Below the pieces are notes generated by a model. That model saw only the letters and a program-made list of their open reading frames with translations, had not been told where the DNA came from and searched no databases. DNA of 13,000 nt, taken from positions 1 through 13,000 of the forward strand of contig CAZELM010000074.1 of NCBI GenBank assembly GCA_964512995.1, written 5' to 3'. The DNA comes from CAZELM01 sp964512995. Its GTDB lineage: Bacteria > CSSED10-310. A program made the position numbers and the translations under genes. Positions 6,748 through 13,000 of this stretch are shown one piece after another; positions within the stretch are counted from its first letter, which is position 1, and each line of letters opens with the position of its first letter.

Positions 6748-8175
6748 TCACACCTTGCGTTTCAGAAATGTCCGGAAACCGCCCTTGATCAGATGCCAGG
6801 ATTTCTGAGGAGGCAACTGCATGAGCTTCCGGAGCTGCCGGATCACATACCGGGGCCGGAGATAAAACCGGCGGTAGGCGGACGCCACTGTTTTGCGGAT
6901 CTCCTCCTCGTTGCGTCCCTCCGGTACGTATACGATCTCATTGAATACATTGTATGTGGTGGGATCGTCATTGATGATCGCGCCGCTCTGCCGGGCAATC
7001 TCCGCCAGATCGTTTCCGGGATAGGGGACGAAGGTCAGCCAGTAGATGTAATCCGGATCGAGTTCGATCCCGAACCGGATGGATTCCTGTGTGTCCTCGG
7101 TGCGTTCACCGGGAAGCGTCAGCATGAACGATGCCACGGTCTCGATCCCGATTTTTCGGGTGAGTTTGAACGCATTCCTCGCCTGATCCAGAGTCGTTCC
7201 TTTGCGGATCAGCTTCAGCAGCCGTGGAACGCCGGTTTCGACTCCGAAGAAAATCTGATAACAGCCCGATGCATGCATCCGCCGGAGCAGTTCTTCATCC
7301 ACCAGATCCACTCGTGTGAAGATCGCCCATGGGAGCCGGATGCCGGCACGATCCATGGCATCACACAATGCGAATACCCGATCCCGGTTGACCGTGAAGG
7401 TCTCGTCATAGAACTGCAGTCCATCGATGTGATACTCGGAGATCAGCCACTGGATGTCTTCGATAACTTTTTCGGGAGAGCGGAACCGGAAAGTTCGTCC
7501 AAAGATGAGATCGCCCGAGCAGTATGAGCATTGGAATGGGCATCCCCGGCTGGTCAGCAGATGCAATGTCCGGCTCCCGCGAAGCTGTGCCGAGGAGTGA
7601 TAGGATTCCATCGGAAACAGATGCAAGGCCGGCCGGGGCAGATCATCCAGGGACGGAATCAGATCCATGGGAGGTGTCGCGACACACTCCCCGGAGGTAT
7701 TTCTGAACATGATTCCGCGAACGTCGGCCAGGTCGCGATGGGTTTCAATTGCATTCAGGAGCGCTGCGAAGCTCAGTTCCCCTTCCCCCCGGACAACGAC
7801 ATCCACATTTTTGTCCTGTAACTGTTCCTCCGGGAACAAGGTGGCCTGGACGCCACCGAACACGACCGTGATATCGGGATTCACGGATTTTGCAATGCCT
7901 GCGACCTTCCGGCACCGGGGCAGGTTGGCGCAGAATGTCTGAAATCCAATGACATCCGGCTGATACTCCCGGATCGCCTTCTCAATATCCGGATAATCCT
8001 GACCGGTCGCTTCGGCATCGATGACTGCCACCGGATATCCCTGCTGTTCCGCCACTGCCGCGATATAAGCCAGCCCCATCGACGGATACAGCGCGCCGGC
8101 TTCGAGCAGATCCCCATATCGCTCCCGCAGCGAGCTGGGAGGAACAACAAACAACACCTTCAGTTTTTGAGTCAC
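6748..8175 (-). CDS. B12-binding-domain radical SAM protein (first of pair)
   Basis: 475 aa. The start is GTG 8175, preceded by GAGGT at good distance; this ribosome-binding site is the edge of a dispersed repeat (8182-8216). Domains: B12-binding at about 5-145 (VLFVVPPSS, YPSMGLAYIAAVAEQQGYPV, VVFGGVQATLFPEE, VVRGEGELSF), then the radical SAM core at about 200-400 with SRGCPFQCSYC, C212-x3-C216-x2-C219, and FYDETFTVNRDR, FFGVETG and TLPGERTEDT. The tail is basic and likely membrane-associated. It belongs to the same broad class as BchE and HpnJ-type enzymes, but no closer assignment is justified. It is distinct from its neighbour (different N-terminal motifs), so the pair is not a fresh duplication; they probably act on successive steps of one product. 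Confidence 0.88.
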   Translation of the reverse strand: MTQKLKVLFVVPPSSLRERYGDLLEAGALYPSMGLAYIAAVAEQQGYPVAVIDAEATGQDYPDIEKAIREYQPDVIGFQTFCANLPRCRKVAGIAKSVNPDITVVFGGVQATLFPEEQLQDKNVDVVVRGEGELSFAALLNAIETHRDLADVRGIMFRNTSGECVATPPMDLIPSLDDLPRPALHLFPMESYHSSAQLRGSRTLHLLTSRGCPFQCSYCSGDLIFGRTFRFRSPEKVIEDIQWLISEYHIDGLQFYDETFTVNRDRVFALCDAMDRAGIRLPWAIFTRVDLVDEELLRRMHASGCYQIFFGVETGVPRLLKLIRKGTTLDQARNAFKLTRKIGIETVASFMLTLPGERTEDTQESIRFGIELDPDYIYWLTFVPYPGNDLAEIARQSGAIINDDPTTYNVFNEIVYVPEGRNEEEIRKTVASAYRRFYLRPRYVIRQLRKLMQLPPQKSWHLIKGGFRTFLKRKV

Positions 8176-8181
8176 AGTTTA

Positions 8182-8216
8182 CCTCACCCCAGCCCCTCTC
8201 CATGAATGGCGAGAGG
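8182..8216. repeat. Short copy of the CCTCACCCC/palindrome repeat family
   Basis: CCTCACCCC (8182-8190) followed by CCTCTC (8195-8200), a 10-base loop and GAGAGG (8211-8216). It shares the CCTCACCCC end and the CCTCTC stem with the larger element near 1317-1450. It fills nearly half of the 75-base gap between the glycosyltransferase and the first radical SAM gene; on the minus strand its end reads GGGGTGAGGT and supplies the ribosome-binding site of the latter. Confidence 0.5.
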
Positions 8217-8250
8217 TATATGTGCGCGGATCGTCACCGGAAAACGAATC

Positions 8251-9279
8251 CTAGTATTTCAGTCCCCGATAATATCCGATCACGCCCCAGATCATCCCGG
8301 CCACGACAGCAGAAATATCGATGGGCAGAAACAATCCCGCCAGAACACCAAACCGAAAACCCTCCTCCTGTTTCAGATATCGAAGCCATGACAGGTTGAG
8401 GAGCCATGTCATGGCGAGGCCGATCAACAGACCGATAACGGCTCCGGAGACGCCGGCAGCAGCCAACAGGATAGCCGCCCACGTGAGCATCATCATCCCG
8501 GCGCTCGCGATAAACCGTTTGGGAACCGATGTCCGCTGGATGCTCTCTCCCGGTGATCGGCTCCGGTTCCGCAACACATACCGGATCAGTGCGGCGGATC
8601 GGTAAATGTCCGTCCGGAGCACGGTGAGCCAGGAATACCATTTGACATGCTCCACCTCGAACTGACGAAGCGGCCGGATCCAGACATTCTTGCGGCCGAG
8701 TTCCGCTCCAAACACCGTATCCTCGATGCTGGGCAGACGATACCGCTCATCGAATCCATCCGTCTGCATGAATACATCGCGGCGGATGGCCGCACATGAG
8801 GTATAGAACAGATGGATCCGGTCCGGCAGGCGGAGATAGGTGAATCGCATCCAGTGATTTTTGTACCGGCTGGCAAAATTGGAAAACCGAAGATCTTTCG
8901 TCTGGACGCCAACGATCCCGGAGACATCGGGTTCCCGGAAAGCTCTGGCCAGTATCTCCAGGCTGTCCGGACGGAGAATGACGTCGGTATCCATGAACAG
9001 AATCACAGATCCCGCCGCATTCCGCGCTCCCAGATTACGAGCCGCGGAAACACCTTTCCCCCGGTTCGGCAGAATCGTCACCGGAAATTCACCAGCGATC
9101 TGTCTGGCTTGCTGGTCCATCGCATCGTCGACCAGGATCACTTCCCTGGGATGAACCGGACCGGAAAAAACCGACGACAAACACTCCCGGAACATATCCG
9201 GAGCGTTTGCCGCCGGAATCACGATGGATATATCACCTGGATTCAGTGCGCTTAATTGTCCAGTGTCTTCTCTACGCAA
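8251..9279 (-). CDS. Family 2 glycosyltransferase with C-terminal membrane helices
   Basis: Up to 342 aa from TTG 9279; this start overlaps the end of the saccharopine dehydrogenase gene by 28 bases. No ATG precedes the first strand of the fold, so the start is uncertain: a CTG at 9246 just past the SDH stop is an alternative, and translation is probably coupled. The GT-A fold shows DISIVIPAANAP, EVILVDDAMD, RGKGVSAARNLGA, then FMDTDV with the metal-binding DTD at 97-99, and the acceptor-side SIEDTVFG (ED 186-187) typical of family GT2. Residues about 258-335 contain three hydrophobic segments that anchor it to the inner membrane. It would transfer a sugar from a nucleotide or polyprenyl donor to a lipid or glycan acceptor; neither can be named. 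Its position before two radical SAM genes suggests a shared envelope product. Confidence 0.85.
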   Translation of the reverse strand: MRREDTGQLSALNPGDISIVIPAANAPDMFRECLSSVFSGPVHPREVILVDDAMDQQARQIAGEFPVTILPNRGKGVSAARNLGARNAAGSVILFMDTDVILRPDSLEILARAFREPDVSGIVGVQTKDLRFSNFASRYKNHWMRFTYLRLPDRIHLFYTSCAAIRRDVFMQTDGFDERYRLPSIEDTVFGAELGRKNVWIRPLRQFEVEHVKWYSWLTVLRTDIYRSAALIRYVLRNRSRSPGESIQRTSVPKRFIASAGMMMLTWAAILLAAAGVSGAVIGLLIGLAMTWLLNLSWLRYLKQEEGFRFGVLAGLFLPIDISAVVAGMIWGVIGYYRGLKY

Positions 9280-10571
9280 CGAATACCCAGTTCTTCCAGT
9301 TCATCGAGGATCGGATTGTAGATTTCCGGATTGACAGGAATCAGGACGCCGCGCAGATTGATCTTATCCTGAAGGATCAGTCGGGTTCCGATAGCTGCCG
9401 GAATACTGACCGTTCGAGCCATCGCGGTGTCGCCGTTCGGGATTCCGTAGTCGATCAGGGTGCTGGTCATGGTCTGATGTTTCCCGTTCAGTTCCACATC
9501 GAAAATATGATGCAATACGATCAGATCGCGTTCACCGGGTGCATACTGCAGTTTTTCAAAACATTTTTCGGCAAACATGTCGAGGGTATTGTTGATACCT
9601 TTCGGGAGCGGGTCCGGACTCATCAGCCCGAGCCACTCCATCCGATCCAGCACGAAATGATCGATGGGGAGATTCATTTTTTCGGCGACGGCCGCCCGGA
9701 GATCTTTGTTGGAGGTGCCGATGAGCTGCCGCAGAAGTCCGTCATACGTCGTCACCTGGAATTGCCGCTCCGTCAGATCCAGATATCCGATATCGACGAG
9801 TGTTTTCATTGTTTTCGACCAACCGGGGTAACGAAGCGTGCCTCGGAACATCGTCCTGATTTCATTCAGTCCATACAGCTCATGGTAGGGTATGGAATCC
9901 CGATTGGGATAGGCTTCAAATGTCATCCCACCCACTTCCAATGGATGATTCTGTGTGAACAATTCTTTACCGGGAATGCCTTTCAGTGTTCCGTCCCACA
10001 AGAACCGGGCCGAATTGGTCGAGGCGATAATCACGCCACGAGGCGCCCAGGAAAATTTGTAGCCCAACGGATTGGTGTTGGCTTCCGGAGCTGGCAGGCC
10101 GCCGCAATATGACCGGAATCCCGAAACATTGCCGCCTTTGGACTGGACATCGTGAATGATCCGCATGGCCGACATGTGATCGATCCCCGGATCCAGACCC
10201 AGTTCATTCAAAAACAACAGACCGTTCGCCAGGGCTTCCTTGTGGAATTCCTTCATGACCGGACTGACATAAGATGTGGTGACCAGGTGTTTCTTATGTT
10301 TCAGACAGAATCTTGCAGCAATGGGGTGCATGGCTGCGGGAAGCAGGCTGATGGTCAGGTCGTGTTGTTTGATCTCATTTTCCAGAGCCGCTTCGTCATT
10401 GATATTCAGACTCCGGGCGACTCCCTGCGGATGATTCTGGATCATGGCCTCGGCTTTGCTCACGGTCCGGGTGGCGATGGTCAGGCGGAATCCCGGGACA
10501 TTCAGCAGGTAATCCACGAGGGGTTTGGTCACGAGACCGGCTCCCAGTAACAATATTTTCTTTTCGCTCAT
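9252..10571 (-). CDS. Saccharopine dehydrogenase, glutamate-forming (AASS SDH-domain type)
   Basis: 439 aa; ATG 10571 has AGGAG upstream with 7-base spacing. The Rossmann start KILLLGAGLVTKPLVDYL (G10, G12, P18) is followed by ISLLPAAMHPIAA, TTSYVSPVMKE, NELGLDPGIDHM (122-133) and SYCGGLPAPEANTNPLGYKF (154-173). These are the hallmark motifs of the C-terminal saccharopine dehydrogenase domain of eukaryotic alpha-aminoadipic semialdehyde synthase and of yeast Lys9. The reaction is saccharopine + NAD(P)+ + water to alpha-aminoadipate semialdehyde + glutamate + NAD(P)H, reversible in principle. It lies 113 bases downstream of the LKR gene in the same order as the two domains of the fused animal and plant enzyme. 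Lysine breakdown is more likely than synthesis, but direction cannot be read from sequence. Confidence 0.9.
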   Translation of the reverse strand: MSEKKILLLGAGLVTKPLVDYLLNVPGFRLTIATRTVSKAEAMIQNHPQGVARSLNINDEAALENEIKQHDLTISLLPAAMHPIAARFCLKHKKHLVTTSYVSPVMKEFHKEALANGLLFLNELGLDPGIDHMSAMRIIHDVQSKGGNVSGFRSYCGGLPAPEANTNPLGYKFSWAPRGVIIASTNSARFLWDGTLKGIPGKELFTQNHPLEVGGMTFEAYPNRDSIPYHELYGLNEIRTMFRGTLRYPGWSKTMKTLVDIGYLDLTERQFQVTTYDGLLRQLIGTSNKDLRAAVAEKMNLPIDHFVLDRMEWLGLMSPDPLPKGINNTLDMFAEKCFEKLQYAPGERDLIVLHHIFDVELNGKHQTMTSTLIDYGIPNGDTAMARTVSIPAAIGTRLILQDKINLRGVLIPVNPEIYNPILDELEELGIRCVEKTLDN

Positions 10572-10650
10572 TCTTGATCTCCTAATCTATTTGATGCGTA
10601 ACGATTCCATCGTTTTATGGGTCTTCATCAGACACGTCGGATCATAGACG

Positions 10651-10684
10651 GGTTCGAGCGATTACTCGAACCATGCCATGGTTC
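10651..10684 (-). promoter_or_regulatory. Overlapping alternative hairpins between LKR and SDH genes
   Basis: GGTTCGAG (10651-10658) pairs perfectly with CTCGAACC (10665-10672) across a 6-base loop. GAACCATG (10668-10675) pairs perfectly with CATGGTTC (10677-10684) with one centre base, which on a transcript needs a slightly opened loop. The GAACC segment is shared, so the two stems exclude each other. The second abuts the LKR stop codon. No T-run follows either stem on the minus strand. This looks like an mRNA processing, stability or attenuation element, or a protein-binding palindrome. Confidence 0.4.
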
Positions 10685-12007
10685 TTACTTTTTCAAGAAA
10701 TCGTATATGTACTCAAATGGTGTGGTCAATTTCCCGGCAAGCGCAATCACCGCTCGTTTGATTTCGGGAGTCAGCGACACTGTTTCGAATGGATGATGAA
10801 AATCCGCTCGGGCGATCTGAGGGATGAACCGATGGAGCACTCCGGAAAATTCCATCGATGCCTCGACGGGGATCTCGCATGGGAGGTTCTCGATGGCCAT
10901 GATCACCGGACCGACACCTGAAAAGCCCGGATGCACCTGTCCGGTGAAGGGATCAAACACATATGCTGGAGATTCCAGGTCGGTTGCACGGACAGTTGCT
11001 TCCACAGAACCATCGATATCACAGGAGATATCACCGATCACCCGCAACCGCTGACTCGGATTTTCAGAGTACATCTCCCGGAGTTTCTGTTTTGTCACCA
11101 GACGGGGGCATTGCGTTGTCCAGAAAATGCAGTTGATCAGCATTGTCAGGCTGGGCAAAAACGGATCAAACCGGCTTTGATACTCCTGCGGGTGTTTGAA
11201 ATAATGCTGGAGATCAAAGGAACGGTTCGGGTCTGCTGGTTCGAACATGTCTTTCTCATAAAAAACCGTTTTATACAGAGCGTTCCGATGCGGTGGGATC
11301 GTATCGAGTCCCTTTCGCAACGCATCCGGTTCCAGTATCTCGACCGGAAGCAGGTCATATATTTCCTGTGCGCCCCGCGACACATTTCCATAACCGGTGA
11401 ATCCACAGACCAGAGGTGTCACCTGGGGTGGCAGTCCATGGCGTCGGATGTCGTCACCCACGGACGTGACAGCTGCTTTTATATCCGTCAATGACGCATA
11501 ATCCCTGGGCTGTCTGATCGCGGAAAATGGATTGGCGATGTGCTCGGTATTCAGGCGTTGACCCAAGGCATGGAGAGACTCGACCATTCCGGCGAGACCT
11601 GCAAACCGGCCAAAAAATATCAGACGGCGATGCTGGTCATCTTCGATTTTTTCATAATCGATCAGGGAACATTTCTGATCCAGCAGGGACTGCAACATGG
11701 GCATGTTATACGATTGGCCTTTGATGACATGGGAGAAAAACACGTAGCATTTCTCCGGGAGAAACAACCGGCCCGGGATCTCCTTGACGCCCAGAATTGC
11801 CGCACACGGGGACAGATCCTCCTGAACGACCGCTCCGGCATCGCGATACGCCTGATCTTCGAACGCCCGATGGTTCATGGATGGTTGAACGATCACGTCC
11901 AGCCCGTCTTCCTGGACCAGTTTTCTGACATCGTCTGGAACAAGCGGGACACGCTTCTCCCAGATATTTTTATCTTCCCTTCGAATTCCAATGATTCCTT
12001 TCGGCAT
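10685..12007 (-). CDS. Lysine-ketoglutarate reductase (AASS N-terminal, LKR-domain type)
   Basis: 440 aa from ATG 12007, chosen because GGGAGGT lies just upstream and the fold begins at once; a longer frame to 12058 adds 17 residues with no support. Residues 4-135 match the alanine-dehydrogenase/transhydrogenase N-terminal fold (GIIGIRREDKNIWEKRVPLV, ILGVKEIP, FFSHVIKGQSYNM, LIDYEKIED). Then come FGRFAGLAGMVESLHALG and the nucleotide-binding CGFTGYGNVSRGAQEI (about 201-216). Conserved later motifs are ISCDIDGSVEAT and IENLPCEIPVEAS. These match the LKR half of human and plant AASS along the whole length. Reaction: lysine + 2-oxoglutarate + NADPH to saccharopine. First gene of the minus-strand cluster, divergent from the tRNA-binding protein gene. 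Confidence 0.9.
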   Translation of the reverse strand: MPKGIIGIRREDKNIWEKRVPLVPDDVRKLVQEDGLDVIVQPSMNHRAFEDQAYRDAGAVVQEDLSPCAAILGVKEIPGRLFLPEKCYVFFSHVIKGQSYNMPMLQSLLDQKCSLIDYEKIEDDQHRRLIFFGRFAGLAGMVESLHALGQRLNTEHIANPFSAIRQPRDYASLTDIKAAVTSVGDDIRRHGLPPQVTPLVCGFTGYGNVSRGAQEIYDLLPVEILEPDALRKGLDTIPPHRNALYKTVFYEKDMFEPADPNRSFDLQHYFKHPQEYQSRFDPFLPSLTMLINCIFWTTQCPRLVTKQKLREMYSENPSQRLRVIGDISCDIDGSVEATVRATDLESPAYVFDPFTGQVHPGFSGVGPVIMAIENLPCEIPVEASMEFSGVLHRFIPQIARADFHHPFETVSLTPEIKRAVIALAGKLTTPFEYIYDFLKK

Positions 12008-12214
12008 AACGACCTCCCTCATGGTGCAAAGTAATGACCTAATCAAATGCCACTCCAAATGTCAATGAAATCGGACAAATTGCGATTCTGCACCGATATC
12101 CTGAACTGCCAGGGTAGTCGAATCCCGGATTCAATGGTGGCAAATGACAGAGGTTGGTTTACAATAAAAACGGCAACGGTTGAAGATACTGAATTGTGAA
12201 TGAGAAGGAGACCG
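12008..12214. promoter_or_regulatory. Divergent intergenic region
   Basis: 207 bases between two divergent genes, so both promoters should lie here. Towards LKR there is a perfect -35-like TTGACA on the minus strand (12065-12060), but the -10 at the expected distance is poor (TTAGGT). Towards the tRNA-binding gene, TTTACA (12158-12163) has no good -10 partner at 17 bases. A perfect palindrome GAATCC-C-GGATTC (12120-12132) lies near the middle and could be an operator. No lysine riboswitch motifs were seen on the LKR side. Confidence 0.35.
12120..12132. promoter_or_regulatory. Operator-like palindrome GAATCC-C-GGATTC
   Basis: Six-base arms around one centre base, perfectly symmetrical, about 113 bases from the LKR start and 83 from the divergent gene. 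The position would suit a regulator of either gene. A single occurrence of this length can arise by chance. Confidence 0.25.
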
Positions 12215-12553
12215 ATGATGGACATGATTACTTACCAAGATTTCGCGAAACTGGATATCCGGATCGGACGGGTGGTAGCGGCCAAACCGGTGGATGGAAC
12301 GGATCGATTGATTGAGTTGTCGGTCGATATCGGTGAAGAAACTCCGCGAACACTGGTCGCGGGCATGCGGGCGTATTATGAGCCGGAAGCGATGATCGGC
12401 AAGCACATCGTGGTTCTGGCCAATCTGGAACCGCGGAAAATGCGTGGGATTATCAGTAATGGGATGATCCTGGCGGCATCCGCACCGAACTTCGAAACTG
12501 TAAAGCTCCTGACCGTTGACGGAGAGGTGCCGCCCGGATCAAAGATTTCCTGA
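12215..12553 (+). CDS. Stand-alone tRNA-binding OB-fold protein (MetRS C-terminal/beta-subunit type)
   Basis: 112 aa from ATG 12215, which has AGAAGGAG (12203-12210) at ideal distance; the ATG at 12200 would place that site inside the gene. The sequence ITYQDFAKLDIRIGRVVAAK, TDRLIELSVDIGEE, TLVAGMRAYYEPE, IGKHIVVLANLEPRKMRGI, SNGMILAAS is the Trbp111/MetRS C-terminal OB fold over its full length. Members form dimers that bind the outer corner of tRNA, and either act as the beta subunit of a split methionyl-tRNA synthetase or serve as a free tRNA chaperone. No synthetase gene is nearby, so which applies is open. The TDRL in place of the commoner A-D-K-L, and I-V-A-G-M, resemble short archaeal-like versions. 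Confidence 0.88.
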   Translation: MMDMITYQDFAKLDIRIGRVVAAKPVDGTDRLIELSVDIGEETPRTLVAGMRAYYEPEAMIGKHIVVLANLEPRKMRGIISNGMILAASAPNFETVKLLTVDGEVPPGSKIS

Positions 12554-12647
12554 GAATCCAGACAGAATCGACTGTTTTTCGAGGCATCGTGTATTCGTGT
12601 GAAACTCTTGACAGGAAGAGTAACACGGATAAACACAGTTGGCACGG
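12554..12647. repeat. Degenerate short repeats before the tandem array
   Basis: Non-coding. Contains TCGTGTATTCGTGTGA (12588-12603 region) and AACACGGATAAACACAG (12623-12639 region), word types that recur in many environmental genomes as intergenic repeats, then CTTGACAGG, which also ends each unit of the following array. It looks like a decayed left edge of the array. No terminator for the preceding gene was seen. Confidence 0.4.
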
Positions 12648-13000
12648 AGGGGAAATGACGCTTGGCATAGGATTACTGCGGGGTAAATGTCTGAACCGCT
12701 GATTACGCTGATTAAATGGATGTCGCTGATGGCGGGGTGCCGTTGCAGTGCGGGTGACATGGAGCTATCGCTTGACAGGGAGGGGAAATGACGGTTGGCA
12801 TTGGATTGCTGCGGGGTAAAGGTCTGAACCGCTGATTACGCGGATGAAGCGGATGTCGCTGATGGCGAGGTGCCGTTGCAGTGCGGGTGACATGGAGCTA
12901 TCGCTTGACAGGGAGGGGAAATGACGGTTGGCATTGGATTGCTGCGGGGTAAAGGTCTGAACCGCTGATTACGCGGATGAAGCGGATGTCGCTGATGGCG
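12648..13000. repeat. Tandem array, 133-base period (2.65 copies visible)
   Basis: Units start at 12648, 12781 and 12914, marked by AGGGGAAATGACG. Unit 2 and unit 3 are identical over the 87 bases of unit 3 available; unit 1 differs from unit 2 at about nine positions, as expected for a decayed edge copy. Each unit contains CCGCTGATTACGC followed by GGATGAAGCGGATGTCGCTG, itself made of short GCGGATG/GCTGAT words. Each also has GGGAGGGGAA before an ATG that opens a 15-codon frame. The array continues past the window. Spacing and unit structure do not fit CRISPR. Confidence 0.85.

Noticed and set aside
12008..12214. Lysine riboswitch upstream of the lysine-degradation gene
   Set aside because: None of the conserved core words of the lysine riboswitch could be found on the minus strand, and the shared divergent gap leaves little room.
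12648..13000. CRISPR array
   Set aside because: The whole 133-base unit repeats without variable spacers; there is no short direct repeat with unique inserts and no cas gene.

Overview
The window looks like chromosomal DNA of an uncultured or environmental bacterium of moderate GC content. A P/T-rich linker followed by a dockerin-like EF-hand pair, stand-alone B12-binding radical SAM proteins and an Rpn-type nuclease C-terminus fit large-genome candidate-phylum or deep-branching Gram-negative bacteria. The sequence alone does not fix the phylum.

Left part (1-1872): an AT-richer accessory region. It holds the C-terminus of an Rpn/PD-(D/E)XK transposase-like protein running in from the left, a DUF2442-type small protein on the minus strand (490-684), a 77-residue small protein (882-1115), and about 750 bases without a convincing gene. 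That gap contains a palindrome-rich MITE-like element (about 1317-1450) and a promoter candidate whose spacer includes a run of 12 T (1738-1749).

Middle left (1909-3606): a secreted beta-propeller-like protein with a P/T-rich linker and a C-terminal dockerin-like domain. It is convergent with the large minus-strand cluster. A symmetrical hairpin (3611-3628) lies between the two stop codons.

Minus-strand cluster (12007 down to 3623), in transcription order: lysine-ketoglutarate reductase (LKR); saccharopine dehydrogenase (SDH, the AASS C-terminal type); a family 2 glycosyltransferase with C-terminal membrane helices; two B12-binding radical SAM enzymes; and a membrane-anchored sulfatase/alkaline-phosphatase superfamily protein with Thr in place of the formylglycine Cys. 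Gaps and overlaps are small: SDH and glycosyltransferase overlap, the radical SAM genes are 4 bases apart, and the last gene follows by 19 bases. LKR and SDH would convert lysine to aminoadipate semialdehyde through saccharopine. The last four genes look like a cell-envelope lipid or glycan tailoring set of unknown product. Whether the two halves are functionally linked is not shown by the sequence.

Right part: a divergent stand-alone tRNA-binding OB-fold protein (12215-12553, MetRS C-terminal/beta type), then a non-coding tract. That tract begins with degenerate short repeats and becomes a tandem array with a 133-base period (12648-13000) running off the window. Copies 2 and 3 are identical over the 87 bases available.

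No rRNA, tRNA, CRISPR array or complete transposase gene was seen.
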